From: Fulvimarina sp.
GTDB taxonomy: Bacteria; Pseudomonadota; Alphaproteobacteria; Rhizobiales; Rhizobiaceae
Direction: 5' to 3'
Assembly: GCA_002700095.1 (NCBI GenBank)
Contig: PACL01000022.1
Coordinates: 1-64,000 of the forward strand
Length of the DNA stretch: 64,000 nucleotides
Below are positions 35,076-42,446 of this stretch, one piece after another; positions within the stretch are counted from its first letter, which is position 1, and every line of letters begins with the position of its first letter. The position numbers were made by a program, and so were the translations under genes. Below the pieces are notes generated by a model. The model saw nothing but the letters and a program-made list of their open reading frames with translations. It did not search any database and was not told the origin of the DNA.

Positions 35076-36590
35076 ATGGCAGATCTGGGTACGGTCGACC
35101 TCCTGGTGATCGGCGGCGGCGTCAACGGCGCCGGCATCGCGCGGGATGCGGCCGGGCGCGGGCTGTCGGTCGTGCTCACGGAAAAGGACGATCTTGCCGA
35201 AGGCACCTCGTCGCGCTCCGGCAAGCTCGTCCATGGCGGCCTGCGCTATCTGGAATATTACGAGTTCCGGCTGGTGCGCGAGGCGCTGTCGGAGCGCGAG
35301 GTGCTGCTGAAAGCCGCGCCGCACATCATCTGGCCGATGCGCTTCGTCCTGCCCCATTCGCCCGAGCAGCGCCCGGCCTGGCTCGTCCGGCTCGGCCTCT
35401 TCCTCTACGATCATCTCGGCGGGAGAAAGCGCCTGCCCGGCACGAGGTCCCTCGACCTGCGCACCGCGCCGGAGGGCGCGCCGATCAAGGATCGCTTCAC
35501 CAAGGGTTTCGAATATTCCGACTGCTGGGTCGACGACGCCCGGCTCGTCGTCCTCAACGCCCTCGACGCCAGGGAGCGCGGCGCGACCATCCTCACCCGA
35601 ACGAAAGCCGTCTCGGCGCGGCGCGAGGCCGGCCTCTGGCGGGCGGAGCTGAGACGCGAGGGCGGCGAGACGGTCACGGTCTCGGCAAGGGGAATCGTCA
35701 ATGCCGCCGGCCCCTGGGTCGACCAGGTGATCGCCAACGTCACCCGGGCCAATTCCGCCCGCAAGGTGCGGCTGGTGAAGGGCAGCCACATCGTCACGCC
35801 GAAATTCTGGGAGGGCAACCAGGCCTATCTCTTCCAGAACACCGACAAGCGGGTGATCTTCATGAACCCCTATCAGGGCGACAAGACGCTGATCGGCACC
35901 ACAGACATCGCCTATCAGGGTGACGCGAAAGACGTGTCCGTCGACGAGAGCGAGATCGACTATCTGCTCGCCGCGGTGAACCGCTACGTCAAGGCGGAGC
36001 TGACGCGGGCCGACGTCCTGCATGCCTTCTCCGGCGTCCGGCCGCTGCTCGAGGACGACGCCGAGAACCCCTCCGCCGTGACCCGGGACTACGTCTTCGA
36101 CGTCGACGCCGAGGACGGGCAGCTGCCGCTTCTGTCAGTCTTCGGCGGCAAGATCACCACCTATCGCGAACTCGCCGAGCGTGGTCTGGCGCAGATCGCG
36201 CCGTTCTTTCCGCAGATGTCGGGCGACTGGACAGCCGACATGCCGCTGCCCGGCGGCGACATGGCGAATGCCGACTTCGAGAGCTTCGAGGCGTCGTTCC
36301 GGGCCCGCCATCCGTTCCTGCCCCGCGCGCTCGCCCGCCACTATGCCCGGCTCTACGGCACCCGCGCCGAGGTGCTGATCGGCGGTGCGTCGAGCCTCGT
36401 CGATCTCGGCCGGCATTTCGGCGGCCTCCTCTATGCCCGGGAGATCGACTACCTCGTTGCGACAGAATGGGCCGAGACCGCCGAGGACATTCTCGAGCGC
36501 CGCACCAAGCACGGCCTCGCCCTCACCGACGCGGAAAGACGCGCCGTCGGCGACTATCTCGACCAGCGCCAGTCGCTCGCCGCCCAATGA
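35076..36590 (+). CDS. FAD-dependent glycerol-3-phosphate dehydrogenase family (GlpD/EryB-like)
   Basis: 504 residues. The FAD motif is LLVIGGGVNGAGIARDAAGR, followed by GTSSRSGKLVHGGLRYLE, typical of GlpD. Further GlpD landmarks are VNAAGPWVDQV, RLVKGSHIV, YQGDKTLIGTTD and FSGVRPLLEDD, and the C-terminal GGKITTYRELAE. Such enzymes oxidise a polyol phosphate (glycerol 3-phosphate, or erythritol 4-phosphate for EryB) at the inner membrane and pass electrons to quinone. Next to an EryA-like kinase, a tetritol or pentitol phosphate is a more likely substrate than glycerol 3-phosphate. The ATG at 35076 is 66 bp after the previous gene. Confidence 0.87.
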   Translation: MADLGTVDLLVIGGGVNGAGIARDAAGRGLSVVLTEKDDLAEGTSSRSGKLVHGGLRYLEYYEFRLVREALSEREVLLKAAPHIIWPMRFVLPHSPEQRPAWLVRLGLFLYDHLGGRKRLPGTRSLDLRTAPEGAPIKDRFTKGFEYSDCWVDDARLVVLNALDARERGATILTRTKAVSARREAGLWRAELRREGGETVTVSARGIVNAAGPWVDQVIANVTRANSARKVRLVKGSHIVTPKFWEGNQAYLFQNTDKRVIFMNPYQGDKTLIGTTDIAYQGDAKDVSVDESEIDYLLAAVNRYVKAELTRADVLHAFSGVRPLLEDDAENPSAVTRDYVFDVDAEDGQLPLLSVFGGKITTYRELAERGLAQIAPFFPQMSGDWTADMPLPGGDMANADFESFEASFRARHPFLPRALARHYARLYGTRAEVLIGGASSLVDLGRHFGGLLYAREIDYLVATEWAETAEDILERRTKHGLALTDAERRAVGDYLDQRQSLAAQ

Positions 36591-36649
36591 CCGCCACGGC
36601 CATGCTCCTCGCGTCCTGAAAACCTGCCGCAATGTTCGGAGAGACGACC

Positions 36650-37777
36650 ATGCCACCGTCCGACGGTTTCGACCTTGCCAGCGAGTTCGGCGCGCTGAAG
36701 CGGCTCTCCGCCGCCCTCGGACGCGACCGGCGGCGCACCCAGGCCGCGGGCGGCAACACCTCGCTGAAGCATAACGGCATCCTGTGGGTGAAGGCCTCCG
36801 GCACCTGGCTGTCCGAGGCCGAGGACAAGGACATCTTCGTGCCCGTCAGGATCGCTCCGCTGTTGGAGGCGCTGCGCAGCGGCGATCCGCGCGCCGAAAA
36901 GGCCACGGACTTCGTCGCCGCCGAACTCTCCGGCACCACCCTGCGCCCCTCCATCGAGACCAGCGTCCACGCGGCGATCCCGCAGGCCGTCGTCCTCCAT
37001 ATCCACTGCGTCGAGACCATCGCGCTCGCCGTGCGGACGGACGGCGAGGCCCGCATTCGCGAGAGGCTGCAGGCGGCCGGGCTGACGGAGCGGTTCGCCC
37101 ATGTGCCCTATTGCCGGCCGGGCGTGCCCCTGTCGCGGGAGATCGCCAGGGTGGCCGGTCCGATGATAGACGTCATCGTCCTCGAAAACCACGGCCTCGT
37201 CGTCGCTGGTGAGAGCGTCGCCGAGGCGGCGGAAAGGCTGGAGGCCGTGGTCGCGGCGCTGGCGACGCCGCCGCGAGATGCCCCGGAGGATGCACAGCGA
37301 GGTTCTGGGGCGGAGCCCGGTCTGGCAGAGCTGTCGACGCTGGCGGAGGGAACGCCCTACCGCCTGCCGGCCGACGCCACCGCCCACCGCATCGCTCGCG
37401 CCCCGGCCGCAAGGCGCGTCGCCCTTGCCGGCCCGCTCTATCCCGACCACGTCATCTTCCTCGGCGAGGCGGTCGGCCATGTCGAAGCCAGCCGCGCGGC
37501 GCTCGGCGCATTCCTGGCCGAGGCCGGCGCCAGCGCGCCGCCCCTTTTGCTGGTGGATGGTCTCGGGGTTCTCGTCCGCGACACCGTCACGGCCAGCGGC
37601 GAGGCGCTGGTCGGATGCCTCGCCGACGTCGCAGCCCGCATTCCCGAGGATGCGCCGCTGAAGCCGTTCACCGCGGCGGAGCTCCACGCCCTCACCCACT
37701 GGGAGGCGGAAAGCTACCGCCAGTCCCTCGACCGGCCACCCGCCGTCGGTTCCGGCGCGCCTGGGGCGACGCCATGA
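36650..37777 (+). CDS. Class II aldolase/adducin family protein
   Basis: 375 residues. The N-terminal 220 form a class II aldolase/adducin fold: phosphate-binding GGNTSLK and WVKASGTWLSEAED, the acidic SIETSVHAAIP segment, zinc-binding HIHCVE and the third ligand region VLENHGLVVAGES. The remaining 150 residues (with YPDHVIFLGEAVGHVEA) resemble the extension found in the aldolase half of bifunctional rhamnulose-1-phosphate aldolase/dehydrogenases. It may cleave a ketose 1-phosphate to DHAP and an aldehyde. The ATG at 36650 follows GGAGAG; an in-frame ATG at 36632 is less well placed. It overlaps the next kinase gene by four bases (ATGA). Confidence 0.82.
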   Translation: MPPSDGFDLASEFGALKRLSAALGRDRRRTQAAGGNTSLKHNGILWVKASGTWLSEAEDKDIFVPVRIAPLLEALRSGDPRAEKATDFVAAELSGTTLRPSIETSVHAAIPQAVVLHIHCVETIALAVRTDGEARIRERLQAAGLTERFAHVPYCRPGVPLSREIARVAGPMIDVIVLENHGLVVAGESVAEAAERLEAVVAALATPPRDAPEDAQRGSGAEPGLAELSTLAEGTPYRLPADATAHRIARAPAARRVALAGPLYPDHVIFLGEAVGHVEASRAALGAFLAEAGASAPPLLLVDGLGVLVRDTVTASGEALVGCLADVAARIPEDAPLKPFTAAELHALTHWEAESYRQSLDRPPAVGSGAPGATP

Positions 37778-39054
37778 GCACGGCCGCCCCCCCCCCCGCC
37801 GTCGCCGTCGGTATCGACGTCGGCACTTCCGGCGCCCGGGTTGCGGCCATCGCCGCCGATGGTTCGCTCGTTGCCACCGCCGCTCAGCGTTACGGCGACG
37901 CCAGCGACAGGGCGGATCCGGCCACCTGGTGGCACGCCGTCTCCGCCTGCCTCGACCAGCTCGCCGCCGCGACCTCCCTTGCCGCCGTCGCGGCGCTGGC
38001 CGTCGACGGCACCTCGGGGACGATGCTCGGTCTTCGCGCCGACTGCGCTCCCGCGGCCCGGCCGCTGATGTATGACGAGCCCTGCCCGGACGACGCGATC
38101 GTTGCGGCCGTCGATGCGGCGGCGCCAGGCGACAGCCCGGCGCGCGGGGCGAATTCGGCGCTCGCGCGGGCGATCCACCTTTCGCGCCAACCGGGCGTGA
38201 CCCACGTCGTCCATCAGGCCGACTGGATCGCCGCGCAGATCACCGGAGGCGCGCCCGTCTCCGATGCCAACAACGCCCTGAAGACCGGCTACGACCCGCT
38301 CGCCCAAGCCTGGCCCGGCTGGATCGCCGATGCCGGCATGGACCCCGCGAAGCTGCCCGGGGTAGTCCTGCCCGGTCGCCCCATCGGCCCGCTCGGAGGG
38401 CTGGCGGCCGCCCGTTTCGGCCTTCCCGCCGACGCCCTCCTTGCCGGCGGCACCACGGACGGCTGCGCCTCGTTCCTTGCCACCGGCGCCGACAGACCCG
38501 GCGACGCGGTGACGGCGCTCGGCTCGACGCTGGTACTGAAGCTGCTCTCCGACCGGCCGGTCAACGCCCCCCGCTATGGCATCTACAGCCACCGCATCGG
38601 CGACATGTGGCTCGCCGGCGGCGCCTCCAACACCGGCGGCGCGGTGCTTGCGGCGCATTTCGACGCGGCGAGGATCGAGGCGCTGACGCCTTCGCTCGAT
38701 CCGGCCACTCCGACCGGGCTCGACTATTACCCGCTGACCCGGCCCGGCGAGCGGTTTCCGGTCAACGACCCGGCGCTGGCCCCGCGCCTGTCGCCGCGCC
38801 CCGCCGACGACGCGACGTTCCTGCAGGGCCTGCTGGAAGGCATCGCCAGCGTCGAGGCGCTCGGCTATCGCCGCCTGTCGGAGATCGGCGCGCCGGCCCT
38901 CGCCAGCGTCCGCTCGGTCGGCGGCGGGGCGAAGAACCCGGCCTTCACCCAGATCAGGGAACGAGCGCTCGGCGTGCCGTTCCTGCCGGCGCTGTCGACC
39001 GAAGCAGCCGTGGGAACGGCACGGCTGGCGCTGCGAGCGCTGACGACGGACTGA
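37774..39054 (+). CDS. FGGY-family pentulose kinase (ribulokinase/SePSK-like)
   Basis: 426 residues, shorter than EryA or XylB. Motifs: AVGIDVGTSGARVAAIAADG, the catalytic-Asp region AALAVDGTSGTMLGL (Asp in VDGT), GGTTDGCASFLATGA, GSTLVLKLLS and the C-terminal VGGGAKNPAFTQIRERALG. It fits the short FGGY branch that includes cyanobacterial/plant D-ribulose kinases. In this operon it may phosphorylate a ketose formed or imported alongside the polyol. Codons 5-8 contain an 11-C homopolymer, which makes the frame here sensitive to slippage or sequencing error. The start overlaps the aldolase stop (ATGA). Confidence 0.8.
   Translation: MSTAAPPPAVAVGIDVGTSGARVAAIAADGSLVATAAQRYGDASDRADPATWWHAVSACLDQLAAATSLAAVAALAVDGTSGTMLGLRADCAPAARPLMYDEPCPDDAIVAAVDAAAPGDSPARGANSALARAIHLSRQPGVTHVVHQADWIAAQITGGAPVSDANNALKTGYDPLAQAWPGWIADAGMDPAKLPGVVLPGRPIGPLGGLAAARFGLPADALLAGGTTDGCASFLATGADRPGDAVTALGSTLVLKLLSDRPVNAPRYGIYSHRIGDMWLAGGASNTGGAVLAAHFDAARIEALTPSLDPATPTGLDYYPLTRPGERFPVNDPALAPRLSPRPADDATFLQGLLEGIASVEALGYRRLSEIGAPALASVRSVGGGAKNPAFTQIRERALGVPFLPALSTEAAVGTARLALRALTTD
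37787..37797 (+). repeat. Run of eleven cytosines at codons 5-8 of the second kinase
   Basis: A C11 tract begins 13 bases after the ATG at 37774. In the present length the kinase frame is open. A change by one base would stop production of the kinase. Confidence 0.9.
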
Positions 39055-39115
39055 TGGCCAGAGGCGCGATCGGCGCGAATCCATGCCTCTCCGGTCGGAA
39101 GGATCCGGCGGCGGA

Positions 39116-39811
39116 TCACACCGTCAGGTGCTTCCTCACGGCCGGATCGTCCAGCCCCTCGGCCGGGCCCTTGAAGACGATGACGCCGCGATCCATGACA
39201 TAGACCTTGTCGGCGAGCTCCCGGCAGAAGTCGAGATACTGCTCGACCAAGAGGATCGCCATGCCGGAATTCTCCTTCAGGAAGCGGATCGCGCGGCCGA
39301 TGTCCTTGATGATCGACGGCTGGATCCCCTCCGTCGGCTCGTCCAGCACCAGGAGCTGCGGCCGCGTCACCAGCGCCCGGCCGATCGCCAGCTGCTGCTG
39401 CTGGCCGCCCGAAAGGTCGCCGCCGCGCCTCCCCAGCATGTCCTTCAGCACCGGGAACAGCTCGTAGACATGGTCCGGGATCGACCGGTCCGCCGACTTC
39501 AGCGGCGCATAGCCGGTCTGGAGGTTTTCCTTCACGGTGAGCAGCGGGAAAATCTCGCGTCCCTGGGGCACGAAGCCGATGCCCCGCCTAGCGCGATTGT
39601 AGGGCGCCTCGCGGCCCATCACCTCGCCATCGAAGGCGATCTCGCCGCGCCGGATCGGCTGCTGGCCGACGACGGCGCGCAGCAGCGAGGTCTTGCCGAC
39701 CCCGTTGCGCCCGAGGACGCAGGTGATCTCACCCTTCTTCGCGCCGATCGAGACGTTTCGGAGCGCCTGGGCGGCGCCGTAGTAGAGATCGACGTTGGAA
39801 ACCGTCAGCAT
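39116..39811 (-). CDS. urtE: Urea ABC transporter ATP-binding protein UrtE
   Basis: 231 residues, the size and type of LivF/UrtE. Walker A GRNGVGKTSLL, Q-loop FVPQGREIFPLLTV, signature DLSGGQQQQLAIGRAL, Walker B LLVLDEPTEGIQPS and H-loop LLVEQYLDF. GREIFPLLTVKENL is typical of UrtE. It is the last gene of urtABCDE. The ATG at 39811 starts the conserved MLTVSNVDLYYG. Upstream in-frame codons run into the palindromic repeat region, where the 280-bp gap separates it from urtD. Together with UrtD it powers urea uptake. Confidence 0.92.
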   Translation of the reverse strand: MLTVSNVDLYYGAAQALRNVSIGAKKGEITCVLGRNGVGKTSLLRAVVGQQPIRRGEIAFDGEVMGREAPYNRARRGIGFVPQGREIFPLLTVKENLQTGYAPLKSADRSIPDHVYELFPVLKDMLGRRGGDLSGGQQQQLAIGRALVTRPQLLVLDEPTEGIQPSIIKDIGRAIRFLKENSGMAILLVEQYLDFCRELADKVYVMDRGVIVFKGPAEGLDDPAVRKHLTV

Positions 39812-39910
39812 GGGGGTGATGTCTCCGCGCGGCAGCCGGATGTTTCTGTCAGGAGGCGTGAAGTCCGTGGCGCGTCGACGCGGACGAACGGCCGCGAAAC
39901 TCGAGGCCTC

Positions 39911-40038
39911 GTCATTCTCGGGCCCCGTCCCGAGAATCCAGGGCCACCCGCCGCACCATCGCCCGCTTCCGCCTTCTGCAGCTGAAACCAATCGCGCCCG
40001 ACGATCTCTGGATTCTCGGGACGGGCCCCGAGAATGAC
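39911..40038. repeat. Pair of inverted 31-bp palindromic repeat units (BIME/REP-like)
   Basis: A 31-base unit at 39911-39941 (GTCATTCTCGGG, CCCCG, TCCCGAGAATCCAG) recurs as its reverse complement at 40008-40038 with one mismatch. Each unit is itself a palindrome, ATTCTCGGG facing CCCGAGAAT. The spacer is 66 bp. Dispersed palindromes with an ATTCTCGGG core are common in rhizobial genomes. The pair lies in the urtD-urtE gap, where the RNA could fold into two hairpins or one long one and affect transcript stability. Confidence 0.88.
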
Positions 40039-40091
40039 GCCGCGGAGGTGAAAGCGTCCCGTCGCGTGGAACGCAGGAGTCACTGCCGTCA

Positions 40092-41171
40092 TCATCGCCC
40101 GAGATAGACCTCGATCACCTTCGGATCGGCCGAGACCTTGTCGAGGGTGCCCTCCGACAAGACCGAGCCTTCGTGCAGGCAGGTGACCTTGACGCCGAGT
40201 TCGCGGACGAAATGCATGTCGTGCTCGACGACGACGACGGAGCGGGTCCGGGCGATCTCGCGGAGCAGCCGCGCGGTCTCCTCGGTCTCGGCGTCGGTCA
40301 TGCCGGCCACCGGCTCGTCGACGAGGAGCAGCTCGGGATCCTGCGCGAGCAGCATGCCGATCTCCAGCCATTGCTTCTGGCCGTGGCTGAGGCCGCCGGC
40401 GATGGTGGCGCGCCGGGCCGTCAGCCGGGTCGTCTCGAGGATCGCCTCGATCCGGTCCCGCTCGGCCGCATCCTTGCGGTGTACGAGGGCTTCCAGCACC
40501 GAGCGGGGCCCCGCCAGCGACAGGCGGATGTTGTCCTCCACCGTGTGGCTCTCGAAGACGGTGGGCTTCTGGAACTTCCGGCCGATCCCCATGGAGGCGA
40601 TGGCCGCCTCGTCGTGATGGGTGAGGTCGACGTCGCCGTTGAAGAACACCTCGCCCTTGTCCGGCCGGGTCTTGCCGGTGATGATGTCCATCATCGTCGT
40701 CTTGCCGGCGCCGTTCGGGCCGATGATCGCCCGCATCTCTCCCTTCTCGATCACCAGCGAGAGATTGTTGATCGCCTTGAAGCCGTCGAAGCTCTTGGTG
40801 ACGCCGTCGAGATAGAGCAGCGTCTCGCGCCGGGCGCGGCCGTTCGCCTCGCTGGCGAGGCGCTTCTCGCGCAGCATCGAGGCATAGGGGTGCGGCGAAA
40901 CGGCGGGCTCGGCTGCTTTCGTCGCGGTGCTCGTCATGGTGTTCGGCGCGCTGCTCGTGGCTGGGTTCGTCCCTGGATCCATCGCAGCACCGGCAGGCCG
41001 CGATGGGCCGCTCGATGCCCCGGCTTGAGCCGGCAAGCCGCCATCCGGCTGCTCGGCCGTGTCGGCCGGGCCGCCCGCAACGGAAACGGCAGGCGGCGGC
41101 GCGGCGCCCTGCGGCTCGCTCAGGACCCGGATCTCGTCGGCCACCTTCTGCACCACTGACGTTTCGCCCAT
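40092..41171 (-). CDS. urtD: Urea ABC transporter ATP-binding protein UrtD, with N-terminal extension
   Basis: 359 residues. From about residue 115 it is a standard LivG/UrtD ATPase: LYLDGVTKSFDGFKAINNLS, Walker A GPNGAGKTTMMDIITG, Q-loop RKFQKPTVFESHTV, the UrtD signature GLSHGQKQWLEIGMLL, Walker B LLLVDEPVAGMT and H-loop VVVEHDMHF. The first ~100 residues are a Pro/Ala/Ser-rich, probably disordered extension. The ATG at 41171 is chosen because it lies 5 bp after the urtC stop with a GGAG seven to ten bases ahead. An ATG at 40937 would give the more usual length but has no comparable signal. Confidence 0.9.
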   Translation of the reverse strand: MGETSVVQKVADEIRVLSEPQGAAPPPAVSVAGGPADTAEQPDGGLPAQAGASSGPSRPAGAAMDPGTNPATSSAPNTMTSTATKAAEPAVSPHPYASMLREKRLASEANGRARRETLLYLDGVTKSFDGFKAINNLSLVIEKGEMRAIIGPNGAGKTTMMDIITGKTRPDKGEVFFNGDVDLTHHDEAAIASMGIGRKFQKPTVFESHTVEDNIRLSLAGPRSVLEALVHRKDAAERDRIEAILETTRLTARRATIAGGLSHGQKQWLEIGMLLAQDPELLLVDEPVAGMTDAETEETARLLREIARTRSVVVVEHDMHFVRELGVKVTCLHEGSVLSEGTLDKVSADPKVIEVYLGR

Positions 41172-41176
41172 GTCCG

Positions 41177-42352
41177 TCACTCCGCCGGATTGGCGACGGC
41201 GCGGGGATCGCCCGCCGCCTCGCTGTCGGAGGCTTCGCCCTTTTCGGCGTTCCGCGCCCTGCGGGTGGCGCGAATCGCGTCCCAGCCGTGGTCGATCGTG
41301 CCGACGATACCGCGCGGCAGGATGAGCGTGACGAAGACGAAGAGGCCGCCGAGGATGAACAGCCAGCCCTCCGGCCAGACGCCGGTGAAGACGGTCTTGC
41401 CGTAATTGACCAGCAGCGCGCCGATCACCGGGCCGACCAGTGTGCCGCGGCCGCCGACCGCCGCCCAGACCACCACCTCGATCGAGTTGACCGGGGCGAA
41501 CTCGCCCGGATTGATGATCCCGACCTGCGGCACGTAGAGGGCGCCGGCGATCCCGGCCATCACCGCCGAGACGGTGAAGGCGAAGAGCTTCACATGTTCC
41601 GGCCGCCAGCCGATGAAACGCGTGCGGCTTTCTGCGTCCCTGACGGCGACCATCAGCTTGCCGAGCTTGGAGCGGGTGATCCAGCCGACGAGGAGCACCG
41701 ACAGCGCCAGCGCGATGCAGCTCGCCGCAAACAGGCTCGCCCGCGTCGCATCCGCCTGGATCGAGAAGCCGAGGATGTCCTTGAAGTCGGTCAGGCCGTT
41801 GTTGCCGCCAAAGCCCATGTCGTTTCGGAAGAAGGCGAGGAGCAGCGCATAGGTCATCGCCTGGGTAATGATGGAGAGATAGACGCCCGTCACCCGCGAG
41901 CGGAAGGCGAAATAGCCGAAGACGAAGGCGAGCAGCCCCGGCACCAGCATCACCATGAGCGCGGCGAACCAGAACTGGTCGAAGCCGGTCCAGTACCACG
42001 GCAATTCCTGCCAATTCAGGAACACCATGAAGTCGGGTAGCTCCGGATTGCCATAGACCCCGCGCGAGCCGATCTGGCGCATCAGATACATGCCCATGGC
42101 ATAGCCGCCGAGGGCGAAGAAGGCGCCGTGGCCGAGCGACAGGATGCCGCAATAGCCCCAGACGAGATCGAGCGCGAGGGCGAGCAGGGCATAGCAGACA
42201 TATTTGCCGAACAGTGGCACCAGATAGGACGGCACATGCAGCGGATGGTCCGCCGGCAGCCACAGATTGGCGAGCGGCACGAGGATCGCGGCGGCCAGAA
42301 TGACCGCGACGAGGATCCAGACGCGGGGACCGAGGAAGCGGGCGAGGATCAT
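41177..42352 (-). CDS. urtC: Urea ABC transporter permease UrtC
   Basis: 391 residues of the LivM/UrtC permease family with about ten membrane segments. Typical segments are LDLVWGYCGILSLGHGAFFA, GGYAMGMYLMRQIG, FRSRVTGVYLSIITQAMTYA, RNDMGFGGNNGLTDF and the coupling region VAVRDAESRTRFIGWRPEHV. The GVYLSIITQA and NNGLTDF segments separate UrtC from LivM. The ATG at 42352 is preceded by GGAGG. Upstream in-frame codons (to 42478) overlap urtB and lack homology. The C-terminal 35 residues are hydrophilic. Confidence 0.92.
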   Translation of the reverse strand: MILARFLGPRVWILVAVILAAAILVPLANLWLPADHPLHVPSYLVPLFGKYVCYALLALALDLVWGYCGILSLGHGAFFALGGYAMGMYLMRQIGSRGVYGNPELPDFMVFLNWQELPWYWTGFDQFWFAALMVMLVPGLLAFVFGYFAFRSRVTGVYLSIITQAMTYALLLAFFRNDMGFGGNNGLTDFKDILGFSIQADATRASLFAASCIALALSVLLVGWITRSKLGKLMVAVRDAESRTRFIGWRPEHVKLFAFTVSAVMAGIAGALYVPQVGIINPGEFAPVNSIEVVVWAAVGGRGTLVGPVIGALLVNYGKTVFTGVWPEGWLFILGGLFVFVTLILPRGIVGTIDHGWDAIRATRRARNAEKGEASDSEAAGDPRAVANPAE

Positions 42353-42446
42353 AGCGCCGCCTCCGTCCGCCCAGGCAAATGGGCATGGGAGATCAGCCAG
42401 TCTCGGGCGTATCGGGACATCGAAGGAGGTTCCAAACCCTGCCACC

